62,503 nucleotides of DNA from UBA7396 sp964527685 (GTDB taxonomy: Bacteria; Patescibacteriota; Gracilibacteria; BD1-5; UBA6164), in contig CAZGOC010000005.1 of NCBI GenBank assembly GCA_964527685.1, positions 1 through 62,503 of the forward strand. Direction: 5' to 3'. A program made the translations under genes and the position numbers. This document shows positions 45,056-56,997 of the stretch, in pieces (positions within the stretch are counted from its first letter, which is position 1; each line of letters begins with the position of its first letter). Under the pieces are notes generated by a model, which was not told the DNA's origin, did not search any database, and was given only the letters and a program-made list of their open reading frames with translations.

Positions 45056-45283
45056 ATTTATTTGTTAAAAAATTAAATTATTAAAATTTTTTTTATTAAG
45101 TTAGTTTTTGTTGTATCATAATTATTAAAGTTATATTATACTATAAAGTATTAAAAAATACTTACTTTTATAGTATAATATACTTTTTTTTAAATGCAAA
45201 TTAAAATTATCACTAAAAAAAGTGACTATTTTTTGACTTTGTTATTTAAAATTACAAATAGTTTTAAAATTACAAATATTTTT

Positions 45284-45310
45284 TGACTTATTGTAATTTT
45301 TTATATAATA
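45284..45310 (+). promoter_or_regulatory. Possible promoter of the secE-nusG operon
   Basis: TTGACT (45284-45289), about 15-base spacer, TATAAT (45305-45310). The spacer is short for a sigma70 promoter, so this is tentative. Transcription would start upstream of the leader hairpin at 45324. Confidence 0.35.
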
Positions 45311-45323
45311 ATTATTGACAAGT

Positions 45324-45351
45324 GCTACAAGATAATATTGTAGCCTTTTTT
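45324..45351 (+). terminator. Leader hairpin with T-run before secE
   Basis: Stem GCTACAA, loop GATAATA, stem TTGTAGC, then CTTTTTT. It is a good intrinsic terminator but lies 20 bases before the secE ATG and downstream of the possible promoter, so it could attenuate secE-nusG or end transcription arriving from upstream. Confidence 0.6.
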
Positions 45352-45370
45352 AATTAACTTATTTATTTTT

Positions 45371-45553
45371 ATGATAAAATTTTTCAAAGATTCTACTAGA
45401 GAATTAAAACATGTTATTTGGCCAACTTGAAAAGAAACTAAAAAATATTTTATAGTTGTAGTTAGTGTTTTAGTTTTATTTGGATTATATGTATTTATAG
45501 CATCAACTATATTTACAAATCTAATTATGTGGTTAAAAGACTATTTTTCTTAA
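45371..45553 (+). CDS. secE: Preprotein translocase subunit SecE
   Basis: 60 residues, the short single-helix form. Amphipathic start KFFKDSTRELKHVIWPTGKE (the conserved W-P-T), then the membrane helix FIVVVSVLVLFGLYVFIAS. It clamps SecY in the translocon. It precedes nusG by 36 bases, a very common gene order. Confidence 0.93.
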
Positions 45554-45589
45554 ACTAAACTTTATTTTTTAAAAAATTAAAAATCCCTT

Positions 45590-46117
45590 ATGGAAGCAAA
45601 ATGGTATGTTATACAAGTAATTTCATGAACTGAAGAAAATGTTAAGCAATCTTTATTTCAAAGAAGAGAAAGTTTTTCACTACAAGATTATATATTAGAT
45701 GTATTTGTTCCAACTCATGATGTAGTATCTGTTAGAGCTTGAGGAGCAAAAGTTAAAAGACAAAAAAATATATTTCCTTGATATATTTTAATACAAATGG
45801 TTGTAACAAATGAAAGTTGGTATATTGTAAGAAATACTCCAAATGTTACTTGATTTTTATGAGCTTGAAATGTTCCTGTTCCTGTTTCTTGAGAAGAACT
45901 TGAAAAATTAAAATGAACTCTTGCAAAAAATTCAGAAACTTTCTTAACAAAATTTAGCATTTGAGATACTGCAACTATTACAAAAGGTCCTTTTGAATGA
46001 AATGAATGAATTATTACAGAAGTCAATGATAAAAAATGAACTCTAAAATTAAATATAAATCTTTTATGAAGAGATACTCCTTTAGAGCTTGATTATGGAC
46101 AAATTAAAGTAAAATAA
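45590..46117 (+). CDS. nusG: Transcription antitermination factor NusG
   Basis: 175 residues. NGN domain: AKWYVIQVISGTEENVKQSL and KNIFPGYILIQMVV...WYIVRNTPNVTGFLG; C-terminal KOW domain: GDTATITKGPFEGNEGIITEV. It binds RNA polymerase and couples it to ribosome or Rho. Confidence 0.96.
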
Positions 46118-46121
46118 TTTT

Positions 46122-46859
46122 ATGAAAAAAATAGTATACACAATATTTTCAATATCTTTTATATTTATTTTAAATATATTTTTTTTCTATTATAGTAATT
46201 CATATAATGATTTTATAAAAAACTTAAAAAATTGAGACAAAAAAAATGACCTAAATAATTTAATTACTGATGATTATATTTTAAATAATATAAATAAAAA
46301 GGAGCCTTGTATTGAAACAAGTAGTATAGAAAAAGAAAAATCACCTAGTGTAAATGAAGAAATTATTGATATACTAAATAATAACAATGAAATTGTTAAA
46401 ACTCCACTTACTCCAATAATTGATGAAAATAAAATTTTACTTGAAAAATTAAAATCTGAGGAAAAAAATCCAAAAAATCAAAAATTATTATCTAATTTTA
46501 AAGATTTTAATTTAAAATTAGATGATTATAATGATTATTATGAATTATTTGGGTTAACTACTGAGTATCCAAACCCATATTTAACTTATATAAATAATGA
46601 TCTAGAATTATATATATTTATTGATGATACTTTTGATAATATTTATAATACTTTTAATTATTTATCTTGAAATGAAGAAAGAAAATTCTCTTTGAATAAA
46701 ACAAATAGCTTTAAAACTAATTCTTTTTTCATAAACCTAGATGGAGATGGCTTTATTAGACTAGTAATTGAAAAAAATAATTTATTGTTTTGATTAAAAT
46801 TAAAAAAAGAATATTATAACAATATAAAAAATATATTAAATAACTTAATACTTAATTAA
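46122..46859 (+). CDS. Membrane-anchored protein of unknown function
   Basis: 245 residues. N-terminal anchor or signal (KKIVYTIFSISFIFILNIFFFYYS), then an acidic, Asn/Lys/Glu-rich exported part and a C-terminal segment (FINLDGDGFIRLVIEKNN). It starts 4 bases after nusG and ends 6 bases before greA, so it is part of the operon. No family recognised. Confidence 0.7.
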
Positions 46860-46865
46860 AAAATT

Positions 46866-47342
46866 ATGGCTGAAAATTTAACTTATATAACACAAGAATG
46901 ACTTTTAAAATTACAAGAAGAATTACAATTTTTAAAAAACAATAAAAGAGTTGAAATAGCAGAAAAATTAAAAGAAGCAATTTCTTTTTGAGATTTATCA
47001 GAAAACTCAGAATATGAAGATGCTAGAAATGAACAAGCTCAAGTTGAAAAAAGAATTATAGATTTAGAAGAACAATTAAAAACATTAGTTTTAGTTGATG
47101 AAACTAAAGATGAAAATAAAGTAAAAATATGAGCTTTAGTTACCCTTTTAGATTTAGAAAAAAATGAAACAGAAAAATTTAAAATAGTTTGAACAACAGA
47201 AAGCGATATATTATCATCACCAGCTAAAATATCAAATGAATCACCTGTTTGAAAAGCTATTATTTGAAAGAAAAAATGAGATAAAGTAAAAGTAAAAACT
47301 ATGTGATGAATGATTGAATTAAAAATTGAAGAAATAAATTAA
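46866..47342 (+). CDS. greA: Transcript cleavage factor GreA
   Basis: 158 residues, standard. The N-terminal coiled coil carries AISFGDLSENSEYEDARNEQ with the acidic tip, and the C-terminal FKBP-like domain has the end SPVGKAIIGKKKGDKVKV. It rescues backtracked RNA polymerase. Confidence 0.96.
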
Positions 47343-47358
47343 TATTTTAAATAAAAAA

Positions 47359-47772
47359 ATGGATTTTAATATATTTTATTCACATCTTATATCTATTCCA
47401 GCTATAGCTTTTTTAATGGCTGTTTTAATAAAATGACTTTCTTTTTATTATACAACTTGAAAAATAAATTTTAAAAAAGCTTTATCTAGTTGATGAATGC
47501 CATCTGTTCATAGTGCCGTAGTAACATCTCTAACAACAGCTATTGCTTTAAAATACTGAGTTTCATCTGATTTATTTGCAATAAGTTTGTGATTTACAGT
47601 TATAATAATTTATGATGCTATAAATATAAGATATGAAGCTTGATTACATGCTTGAGCTATAAATAAATTACTTTGAGAAAAATTTAAAGAACATTTAGGG
47701 CATCTTCCAAGTGAGGCTTTTGCTTGAAGTTTGCTTTGAGTTATTAGTGCATTATTTTTATTTTATATTTAA
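47359..47772 (+). CDS. Divergent PAP2-family (DUF212) membrane protein
   Basis: 137 residues. Motifs GGMPSVHSAVVTSLTTAIAL, IIYDAINIRYEAGLHAGAIN and LGHLPSEAFAGSLLG match the DUF212 group of acid phosphatase-like membrane proteins. It may hydrolyse lipid phosphates; activity is not proven for the family. Last gene of the secE operon. Confidence 0.88.
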
Positions 47773-47810
47773 AAAAAATCTAAGTTTTTAAAAACTTAGA
47801 TTTTTTTTAT
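47771..47810. terminator. Bidirectional terminator between secE operon and glmS
   Basis: Stem AAAATCTAAGTTTTT and AAAAACTTAGATTTT with long A- and T-runs; overlaps both flanking stop codons. Confidence 0.88.
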
Positions 47811-49633
47811 TCAACAGTTACACTTTTTGCTAAATTCCTAGGTTTATCTATTTCCCTACCTAATTCATCTGCCATATAATATGCAAAAAGTTGCAATACA
47901 ACTCAAGATGTAAACAAAGAATTATATTTATTTGTTTTAGGTATTTCTATCACATCATCATACTCTCCTTTATGAACATCTCAAGAGGAAATAATTCACA
48001 AAACTTTTCACTTTCTTGCTTGAATTTCTTTTAATGAGCTTATATTTTTATCATAAAGTTTTGAGTCTGGATTTAATAATATACTTGGAAAATTTTCATC
48101 TATTAAACTTAAAGGTCCATGTTTTAATTCTCATGCACTATAACTTTCAGTATGATTGTATGTAATTTCTTTACATTTTAAACTTCATTCCATAGAAAGT
48201 GGGTAAAACATATTTCTTCATAAAAAAAACATATTTTTATATTTAGAATATTTTTGTGAAATTTCTTTTACTTTTCTTGCATCAAGTAATACTTTATTTA
48301 TATCATCTTTTAATGTTTTTAATCAAGAAATAGCATCAATATATTTATTATAATCTAGATTTTTTTTGTTTCAAAAATATAAAGACATAATAAATAAAGT
48401 AAGTAATTGTCATATAAATGTTTTACTTGCTGCTACTCAAACTTCAATTCATGAGTGAGTATAAAGTCAATTATCTGTTAATCTTGCAATACTTGATCAA
48501 ACCACATTTACAACTCAAAAAGTATTTCATCACTTATTTTTCACAATTTTTAAACACTCTAAACTATCTGCTGTTTCTCATGATTGAGAAATAAAAATAT
48601 ATAGAGTTTTTGGTGATATAAATTGTTTTTTATATTTAAATTCAGTTGATATATGAACTATTGTTTGTATTTCTGCTATTTCTTCAAATAAATAAGATGC
48701 TATCATTCAAGCATTATAACTTGTTCAAGATGCTATAATTTCTATTTTATCTATATTTTTAATATCTATTTTATCTAAAGCATTACTTTTAATTTCTTTA
48801 GAATCAAAAAATACTCTTCATCATAAAACATTGTCAATTATAGTTGGAATTTCAAATATTTCTTTTTCCATAAAGTGCTTAAAACTCCCCATATCATTTT
48901 CTTTATCATAATATATAGAGTTAATTTTTTCTTTTTTAACTTCAACTCAAGCATTAAGTATTTTATATCAATTTTTATCTATTATAACCATTTCATTATC
49001 ATCTATTGGTATATAATTTTGAGTCATATTTGATAGAGCATTTGAATCACTTGATAAAAATATTTCATTTTGAAAAAATCATAAAACAAGTGGGCTTCAA
49101 AGCTTTAAAGCAATTATTGTTTCTGGGTTTTGTTTGTCAACAACAACTAAAGCATATGCTCAAGTAATAATTTCTTTTACTTTTTTTAAAGTTGTTTCTA
49201 AATCTTTTTCAAATAAATCTTCTATCAGTTTTGCAACAACTTCACTATCTGTATCTCAATAAAAAGTATATCATTTTTTTGTTAATTGTTCTTTTAATTT
49301 TATATAGTTTTCAATAATTCAATTATGAACTAAAAAAAATCTATTATTTTGTGAAATATGTGGATGAGTATTTTTTATTTCAACTCAACCATGAGTTGCC
49401 CAACGAGTATGAGCAATTCAAAAATTAAATGAATTAGTATCTTTATTTTCTTCCATTATTTTAGTAGCAAGATTTGATACTTTTCAAAGTGATTTTATAG
49501 TATAATCTTGCATTTTATCATTAAATACAGAGATTCAAGCACTATCATATCATCTATATTCCAAATTTTTTAATCAATTAATTAAAATATTAACTGCATC
49601 TTTATCTCATTTATAAGCAAAAATTCAACACAT
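47807..49633 (-). CDS. glmS: Glucosamine-6-phosphate synthase
   Basis: 608 residues, standard. The N-terminal glutaminase begins MCGIFAYKGDK with the catalytic Cys2, followed by NLEYRGYDSAGIS and AHTRGATHG. The two sugar isomerase domains include SQSGETADSLECLK and YSAGELKHGPLSLID, and the end reads PRNLAKSVTVE. It makes glucosamine-6-phosphate from fructose-6-phosphate and glutamine for cell wall synthesis. It follows the 1134-residue membrane protein gene at 24 bases. Confidence 0.97.
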
Positions 49634-49657
49634 AATAAATAGTTAAAAATTAAAATT

Positions 49658-52600
49658 TTACTTAATTCTAAACAACACCATCCATCAAGCTCATACATAA
49701 TTTCTAAAGAAATTTACTAAATCTTCTTCTTTTGAAATTTTGTTTTGATTTAAATAATTAATCAAAGGAACTAAATATGAATAATTTTTTTCATTAATTT
49801 TTCATTCTTTTTGCATATAGTTAAGTATTTTTTGATAACACTGAATTTGTTTTGTTCATCTATTTATTACTTCTCAAGAAGATGTATAACTTTCATAATT
49901 TACTCAGGCTGTTAAAATATACTCTTTTAAATCTTGTTCTGTTTTAGGAGATGCATTATAATCTTCTAAGGCAAGTTTTAAACAAATACTATCAGTTTGA
50001 ATTAATTCAAGTCTTTCTGATGTAAATGTTTTTAATAATTTTTCATATCTAGTAGTTAAATTATGACTTGGGTCTTTATCTATAGTTGCTGCATTTAAAT
50101 CAACTAAAAAGTAATTAACTCACATTTGTTTTAGTCTTTCAACTCAAACATTTACATGTTTTTCATCATAGAAATATTTTATAAATTCAAAAACTAAACT
50201 ATCTTCAAAAAGTCTGTTATTGTTAGATGATATGAAATATTTTAAAAATGTTCATATTCTATAAATTCAATCTTTATTTTGATAGTCTTTTGTAGGATAT
50301 AAAACAAGTTTGTAGATATAATTTCTAATATCTTTTACTTCTTTTTTAATCAAATTCATTCAATTAATTTGATTTTGATTATTATCAAGTCTTGAGATTT
50401 CTCTTAATGCTTTATTTAAATCTATTAAAGAAGTAATTTTATTATTTTCTAGGATATTTTTTAGATTAGTATTTTTTATATTTTTCAAAACTTTTTGAGT
50501 TATTTTATTTGGAGCTTCTTTGTTTAAATTTAGTTCAACAAGTGCATCAAAATAATCAGGATGAGATTCAAAAATAGCTACATAAGAACTTTCTTGTCAA
50601 GCTTTGAAGTTTAAGTAAGATGATTGTTTTAAATTTGTAAATCAATGTGGAAATGATGATGCAAAAAAGTATGTAGAAAAAATTATAAATACTACAATGC
50701 TTCCAAAAAATTTAAAAATTTTATCTTTAAACTCTAAAGTCTCATCATATGAAGATAGATAGTATATTCCTATTCAAAATGCATACAATATAGAATAATA
50801 CATAACTATACCATACCAAACAACTCAAAATGCTGATATAGTCCACAAAAATACATAGAAAAATCAAAATACTAAATTTAGTTTAAATAATTGTGAAAAT
50901 TTGTCTTTTTTTAAATTATAAATAATCCATAAAAATGGTATTAAGAAAAATAAAAATACAACAATATATCAAACTGGTAATTCAAATTTTTCAAATAAAT
51001 TTGTTAAATAAGTATTAACTCAAGAATTAAAGTAAAATAAAGATATAAAAGATAAATATATAAAAGTTCAAATAAGTGAAAAAATTCATTTATAAGATAA
51101 AAATAAAACTAAAGGAATTAAAGCAAGAAATATATATGTTATATCTGTAAACTCCCCTTTTTGATTTACTTGCATAGTTAAATTGTATGGAAGTTTTAAG
51201 TAATTATTTACTCATTTTTCATATCAAAAATATCTTCCCCAATCTTCATTTGCAATAGTTCAAGAAGTTGAAAGTCAAGTATTTTGAAAATTTTTATTTA
51301 TAGTTTCAAGTTCTTGTCTTGAATATATTTTATTATAATCAATTAAAAAACTATCTGATTTTCAAGACAACATTGAATTTATTGAAACACTTTTTGCTTC
51401 ATAAATATTTTTAGCAAACCAAGGTGAAACTCAAACTCAAATTCAAACTAAAAATAATCAAAGTATAATAGTTGTTTTTTTAAATGCTTTAAAACTATAT
51501 TTATTTATAGCATATCAAAATAAAATTATTGATATTATTATTCAAATATAAAATATATTATTAATTAATCCTATATCATCTTTTGGATAAATAACATTCA
51601 TCATTGACCAAAGTCAGGCTTTTGTAAATATTGCAATATAAAGTGAAATATAAGAAAAAAATCAAGCTATTCAAAGTTTTGAGTAAAAAATTAATCAAAT
51701 TATTCAAGAAATAAGTAAAAGTGATGTAACTTTTATTCAAAAAGCAAGTCAAGCTAAAATTCAAATAACAAATAAATAAATTAAATAAGATTTTTTTTCA
51801 AAAATATCTTCTCAAAGCAATTTATAACTTGAAAAATAAGATGTAAATCAATTTTTTGTTTTTTTGTCATAAACTACTTTTATTTCTTCTCAACAAGAGT
51901 TACTATCTATAGTTAAAGTTGTATCTCAAAGTTGTTTAGTTGTTTCATATCACATATATTTACTAAAAATATAGTAAACCATATATAAAACTATTATTGA
52001 GATAAAAAATAGTCCTGGATCTAGTTTTTGGTCTTTTGCTTGCTCAAAAATAGTCATTGGCATTGCTAAATAAACTCAAGCAAGCAATAATGGTATATTT
52101 AAAAAAGTTTTTTTATCACTTTTAAATAAATCAATTATTGATAAAACAATAACTATTACTGAAAAAATTCATCATAAATTATTTAAAAAAAAGCTTTGAG
52201 TTCCTGGTCAAACCATATATCAAATTCAAGTAAAAACTTGCCAAATATAAAGTCATCCCATATATAAAATACTTTCTTTAGCAGCCATTAAGTTTGGATA
52301 ATTCATATAAACTCATAAATCATCCCATCAAATAGGCATTGGTCTAAAGGCATTAATTAAGTTTACTGATAATAAAAATGATATTATTATAAATAAAATT
52401 TCTGTAGATAATAAATTAATATTTATTTTTTTTATGATATTTTTTGAATTATTTCAAAAGTCATGATCATCTAAAGTAAATTCATATTTTAAAGTATTTT
52501 TTAAAAAATATGATAATTCTTTATAAGATACTCAATTTAATAAAATAGTAATTCAAAAAACTATCCAAATATTATAAAATCCAAAAAATCAAAATATTGA

Positions 52601-53062
52601 TAATAATGTTATAAAAACAAAAAATCAAACTCATAGTGATGATAAAAATTGAAAAATACTTGATTCTAATTTAAATCATTCTATTTTTGATAATAAATAT
52701 CTTCAAGTAGATAAAAAAGTATATGAAAATATTATTGGTAGTATTAAATATATAATTATATTAAAAAACAATCCTACTCAATTTCATCAACTAGCTCCAG
52801 ATATAGAAAAAGTCATTATTGATAAAACTAAAAGTTGTAATAAAAAATAACTAAATATTTTTATAGGGGTAAAAGTGATTTTATCTTTATTTAATATATA
52901 ATTATATCATTTATATAAAAAGTAAAAAATAGCTATTGAAATAACATAAGGAGTATATCAAACAAATGATTCTTTATGAAAATCAAATCAAAAATAATAA
53001 ATAAATATTACATAAAAAGAAAAAATTACTAAAAATAATAATTTACTTAAATATCATACCAT
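49658..53062 (-). CDS. Very large polytopic membrane protein of unknown function
   Basis: 1134 residues in one open frame. About 20 membrane helices fill the first two thirds in separated clusters, with loops such as RPMPIGWDDLGVYMNYP. The last third (after about residue 770) is soluble and helical, Asn/Lys/Leu-rich. The layout recalls GT-C glycosyltransferases or O-antigen-type transferases, but I see no motif that proves it. It sits upstream of glmS in the same direction, which fits an envelope-glycan role. Confidence 0.6.
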
Positions 53063-53132
53063 AAAATAAAATTAAAAAATAATTATTAAATCATTTTTTA
53101 GTATATATTTTTTTTGTAAAATACAAGTAAAA

Positions 53133-54128
53133 TTAATCAAAAATAACTGCTAAATCTTTATTTTTAAAAATTTCTTTTTTTATATTTTGTAAAAATATTT
53201 TTATATCTTTTCATTTTATAATAATTTTTGTAAAAAACTGATTATCTCTTTTTATAGGAGTTTCAATTAAAATTATTTCAAAATCTCAATTGTTTAAAAG
53301 ATCTAATTTATTTTTTAAATTTTTAATAAATTCAATTGACATATTTTTATCTTTATTTTTATATCTCAAAGTTGCAAGTTCTAAAAAAGGAGGGTATTTA
53401 AAAAGTTTTCTTTCTTTTAGTGTTTTATTTAAAAAATCATTATAATTTAGATTTATTATATCTAAAATAATATCATTTTGTGGAGACAAAGTTTGAATTA
53501 AAAAATCAGTTTTTTCTCAAAGTCTTCATCATCTTCAAAGTAATTGTTTTGTATTTTGATATATTTTTTCCTCTATATCATAAAAAGGAATTTGTAGTTC
53601 TTGTTCAAGTAAAATAATTCAAATAAGTCAGATATTTCTAAAATCAAATCAAGTTGTAATCATTTTAGTTCAAATAATTATATTTGCATCATTTAATTTA
53701 TTTAAAGCTTCTTTTTTTAGTGTAATATTTTTTAAATTATCACTATCCATTCTAAAAATATTTATATTTGGGAAAATATTTTTTAAAACTTCTTCAATTT
53801 GCTCTGTTCAAACTCAAACAAAAGCCAAATTAGTTCAATTACATTTTTCACATTTTAATAAAATATCTTCTTGCAAAAAACAATGATGACAAATATATTT
53901 TGGTGGGTTTTTATGCACACTCATTGAAATATCACATCTATTACATTTTTTTATATAACTACATTCTTGGCAAATAGATAAATCATAAGCTCATCTTTTG
54001 TTTATATATAAAATAATTTTTTTATTATTTTTTAAATTTTCATCTATTAAATAAAGCAAAGTATTTGATAAATATTTACTATATTTTGAGGCATCTTTTA
54101 CTAAATCAACAAGTGTGTAGTTTTTCAT
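53133..54128 (-). CDS. PriA-like C-terminal half (zinc-binding and helicase C domains only)
   Basis: 331 residues against about 730 for full PriA. It begins inside what is normally the middle of PriA: IILYINKRGYDLSICQECSY, the zinc cysteine pairs (CQEC, CNRC, CHHC, CEKC), FRMDSDN, ANIIIGTKMITTGFDFRNI, QLLGRGGRLGEKTDFLIQTL, and the C-terminal domain. The DNA-binding domain and the helicase N-terminal motor with Walker A are absent: an in-frame TAA lies just upstream of the ATG and only a short AT-rich gap precedes it. It may be a degraded helicase, or a reduced protein that still binds replisome partners. Confidence 0.8.
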
Positions 54129-54251
54129 TTTTTAAAAAATTTATTAGTTGTTTTACTTTGTTTAATTATAATTTTTTAGATAAAAAATCAAATTTTGTAA
54201 TTTATAAAAAATTAATATACTTTTAAAAAATAATTCCTTAAAAATAAAAAA

Positions 54252-55748
54252 ATGAAAATACATTATTTATGACATTCTGAGTTTTTGGTTGAAATAGAAA
54301 ATAACACTTGAGAAAAAATAAATATTTTATGTGATAGTTGGTTGTCTGATTATGTTTTTTGAGATATGATGATGAGATATCCAACACTTAAAATTGATTA
54401 TAGTAAATTAAAAATTGATTTAATATTTTTAAGTCATTCTCATTCAGATCATTTTGACCCATATATTTTAACTGAAATTTATAAAAATATTATTCCAAGA
54501 CCTACTTTACTTATTCCTGAAACTATGGAATTTTTAACACCTTTATTTAAAAAATATTTACCAAAACAAAAAATTGAAATATTAAAAAATAACAAAACTT
54601 TTAACTTTAAATGAATTGATATAACTTGAATTATTTTTCAAAACGAATATTTAACAAATGAAGACGATGTGATGACTCTTGCTATTTCAAATGATAAAGA
54701 ATTATTATATACAGATGTAGATACTGTTCCTCCAGAAAATGAAGAATCAATAAATCTACTTTATGATTTATTTACTGCAAAAAATTATGAAAGTGCTTTA
54801 TATTTAAGTACTAGAAATGAATTACCTTGAAATTTTAAAATTATTTGAAACAATAGCACAAAACAAAGAATTGAAACAGAAAAAAGTTATAAAGCTCAAA
54901 GAATTGAAGAAATAGAGTATAATTATTATAGATTTGAAGAGGATTTTGTAGAATGTAGTGATATACAAGAACTTCCATATTTTGTAAAATGACTTATTTG
55001 ACAATGAATTGTGCATCCAAATGAAAAAAGCTTAAAGTTAAGAATTTTAAAACTTGAAGAAGAAGCTTTAATTGAAACTCAAATATCTAAAAAATACCAA
55101 AGAAACTTTAAAACAATTCCCTTTACTCCAGGAAAAACTCACTTAGTTAAAAATGGAAAAATTGAAATATTAGAAGATATTTATTTTTTAAATGATTTTA
55201 TATTAAAAGATGAAAAAACTGATCTTACTACAGATTTTTTTATGAAATATATTTCTTGACCACTTGATGAAAGACCTTGAAACTATAAAGCACAAGAACA
55301 AAAAATACTTAAAATGTTAAATTCTAAATTTTTGCCTTATTATTTATGAAATAGTGAGGATAATTTAAAAAATGCTATTTTAAATAGTAAAAATTCAAAA
55401 TATGTAATAAAAATAAGATATTGAAACTCATTAAATTATTTTGAAAGAAATTATTATTTTTCTTTTTGAAGTATTTGATTTGAAGAAGAAATTTGAAAAC
55501 ATTGAGAATACAATGAGGATTATTGGGCAAATGATTTAGAGGATTTTTTAGAATGAACTCAAGAATTATACACAAATTTTTGGCACACTTTAACTCCTAA
55601 AAAAACATACAGAGTTTGGACTATGCTTTGAGCTAATTTTTTAAATAATGATATTTTGTATAAAAAATATGATTTTCACTTTAAAAGAGCTTGAGCTTGA
55701 AGAGATGTTTTAAGTTTTATACCTAAAAAGATTAAAGATATAATTTAA
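54252..55748 (+). CDS. Metallo-beta-lactamase fold protein (UlaG-like N-terminus) with long C-terminal extension
   Basis: 498 residues. The first about 230 residues form a UlaG-like lactamase fold: IHYLGHSEFLVEI, ILCDSWLSDYVFGD, FLSHSHSDHFDPYI (metal motif, His about 61-66) and LLYTDVDTVPPEN. The remaining residues are a separate, aromatic-rich region with no recognised domain. Substrate unknown; related folds act on lactones or carry Rieske-linked hydroxylases. It stands alone upstream of tRNA-Phe. Confidence 0.78.
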
Positions 55749-55921
55749 GTAAAAATATAATAAAGCTAAAATATAAATTAGCATATATATGTGTGATAAT
55801 TTTAAAAATCAAAAGATTTTTTTAAAGAGAATATAGCAGATATAATAGATATTGTGATTTTATTAAAAATAAATTTGCAAAAATATTTTTTTACATATAA
55901 TAACAAGGCTTTAAAGCAAAA

Positions 55922-55996
55922 GCCGGGTTAGCTCAGTGGTAGAGCAGCGGATTGAAAATCCGTGTGTCGCAAGTTCGATCCTCGCACTCGGCACCA
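55922..55996 (+). tRNA. tRNA-Phe (GAA)
   Basis: Full cloverleaf: acceptor GCCGGGT pairs with ACTCGGC, D-arm GCTCAGTGGTAGAGC, anticodon arm CGGATT-GAA-AATCCG, T-arm with TTCGATC, discriminator A and an encoded CCA end. Much richer in GC than its surroundings, as expected. Confidence 0.96.
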
Positions 55997-56067
55997 TTTT
56001 ATAAAAAATTAAAACTTTTTATCTATTTTAAATTTGAGATAAAAAAAGAAATTAAATAAAGCAAAAT

Positions 56068-56108
56068 TAAAAAACTCACTAGAGGTAAAACTTTGGTGAG
56101 TTTTTTTG
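56068..56108 (+). terminator. Terminator after tRNA-Phe
   Basis: Stem AAAACTCAC and GTGAGTTTT around about 17 bases, then TTTTTTT. The 70 bases between the tRNA and the hairpin hold no gene. Confidence 0.75.
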
Positions 56109-56154
56109 TATTCTTGTGTGTCTAAAAAATTTAGGGCTTGACAAAAATGAGTGA

Positions 56155-56997
56155 CTAATTCAAATAATCTTCAAAATAAATATTATTATATCATTTTTTT
56201 GTTAAAATATTTCTTGTATCTTTTAATAAAGATGGATTTCAACAAATATAAAATTCTGTATTTTTAGGATAATCTATACTACCCAAATTTATTCTTCAAG
56301 TATTGTATAAAGAATCTTTTTCTTGTGATAAGTATATTTTTAATTCTAAAGCATCTATATCTTTTAATTTATCTATATAAAATAAATCTTTTTTAGTTCT
56401 CACTCAAAAATAAAGTATTATTTTTTCTTCATTATTTAATGAATTTATCATATTAAAAACAGGAGCAAGTCAAGTTCAAGAAGAGATAAAAACTTTTAAA
56501 TTTTTAGTTTTTTGTAATAAAAAATCTCCTGAAATATGAGTATATCATAAATTATCTCACACTATAGAATTTTTTAATACTAAAGATCATCTTCAACTTC
56601 AGATCTTGATTAAAAATGTACAAATACTTCATTTTTTAGAAACTATTGAATATGTTCTTTGAATTATTCATTGTTTATCTCAAAAAACAAAGTTTAAAAA
56701 TTGCCCATTTTCATAATTAATATCCTCTTTTAAATCTACCTTTAACTCTATAACATCTGAAGTTAAATAATTTTTTTCTAAAATTAAAGCATTTTTAACT
56801 AAAACTCTTCTTTTTACAATTTTAAAAGATGATTTTTTAGCTCAACATACTGGACAAACCCAATTATCTGGAATATCTTCAAACCTAGTTCAAGGAGCTA
56901 TTCATCACTCAGGATCTCAAATACTTTCATCATAAATATATCAACACTTAAGACAAATCCATTGAGCAAAAAAACTACTCTCATCAAAGTTTTTTAT
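56155..56997 (-). CDS. Rubredoxin-flavoreductase fusion, lacking a normal start codon
   Basis: About 280 residues from an assumed ATA at 56997. The rubredoxin domain is at the start: WICLKCGYIYDESIGDPE and GIAPGTRFEDIPD, NWVCPVCGAKKSSF, with two CxxC pairs for one iron. Then a ferredoxin-NADP reductase type module: IQRTYSIVSKKG (FAD), FISSGTGLAPVFNMI (NAD) and ICGNPSLLKDTRNIL. It would pass electrons between NAD(P)H, flavin and iron. No ATG, GTG or TTG precedes the rubredoxin domain in this frame; an in-frame TAA lies 4 codons upstream of the ATA. One added A in the A9 tract (57000-57008) would fuse it to the upstream membrane protein. Stop is TAG. Confidence 0.82.

Larger units (their letters stand above)
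45056..45370. other. 315-base intergenic region with inverted and direct repeats
   Basis: No protein gene is visible. It lies between two divergent transcription units. It holds a 14-bp inverted repeat (TATTATACTATAAA near 45132 and TTTATAGTATAATA near 45167), two copies of TTAAAATTACAAATA (45246-45260 and 45264-45278), two copies of ATTTTTTGACTT (45228-45239 and 45278-45289), and the leader hairpin at 45324. Probably regulatory DNA for secE-nusG and the surface protein gene. Confidence 0.6.

Noticed and set aside
53133..54128. Full-length PriA helicase
   Set aside because: No ATP-binding half is present upstream; an in-frame TAA precedes the ATG and the 120-base gap is too short.
56155..56997. 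Rubredoxin-flavoreductase as a pseudogene
   Set aside because: All iron, FAD and NAD motifs are intact and the frame is clean to the end; only the start is missing, which the A9 tract could explain.
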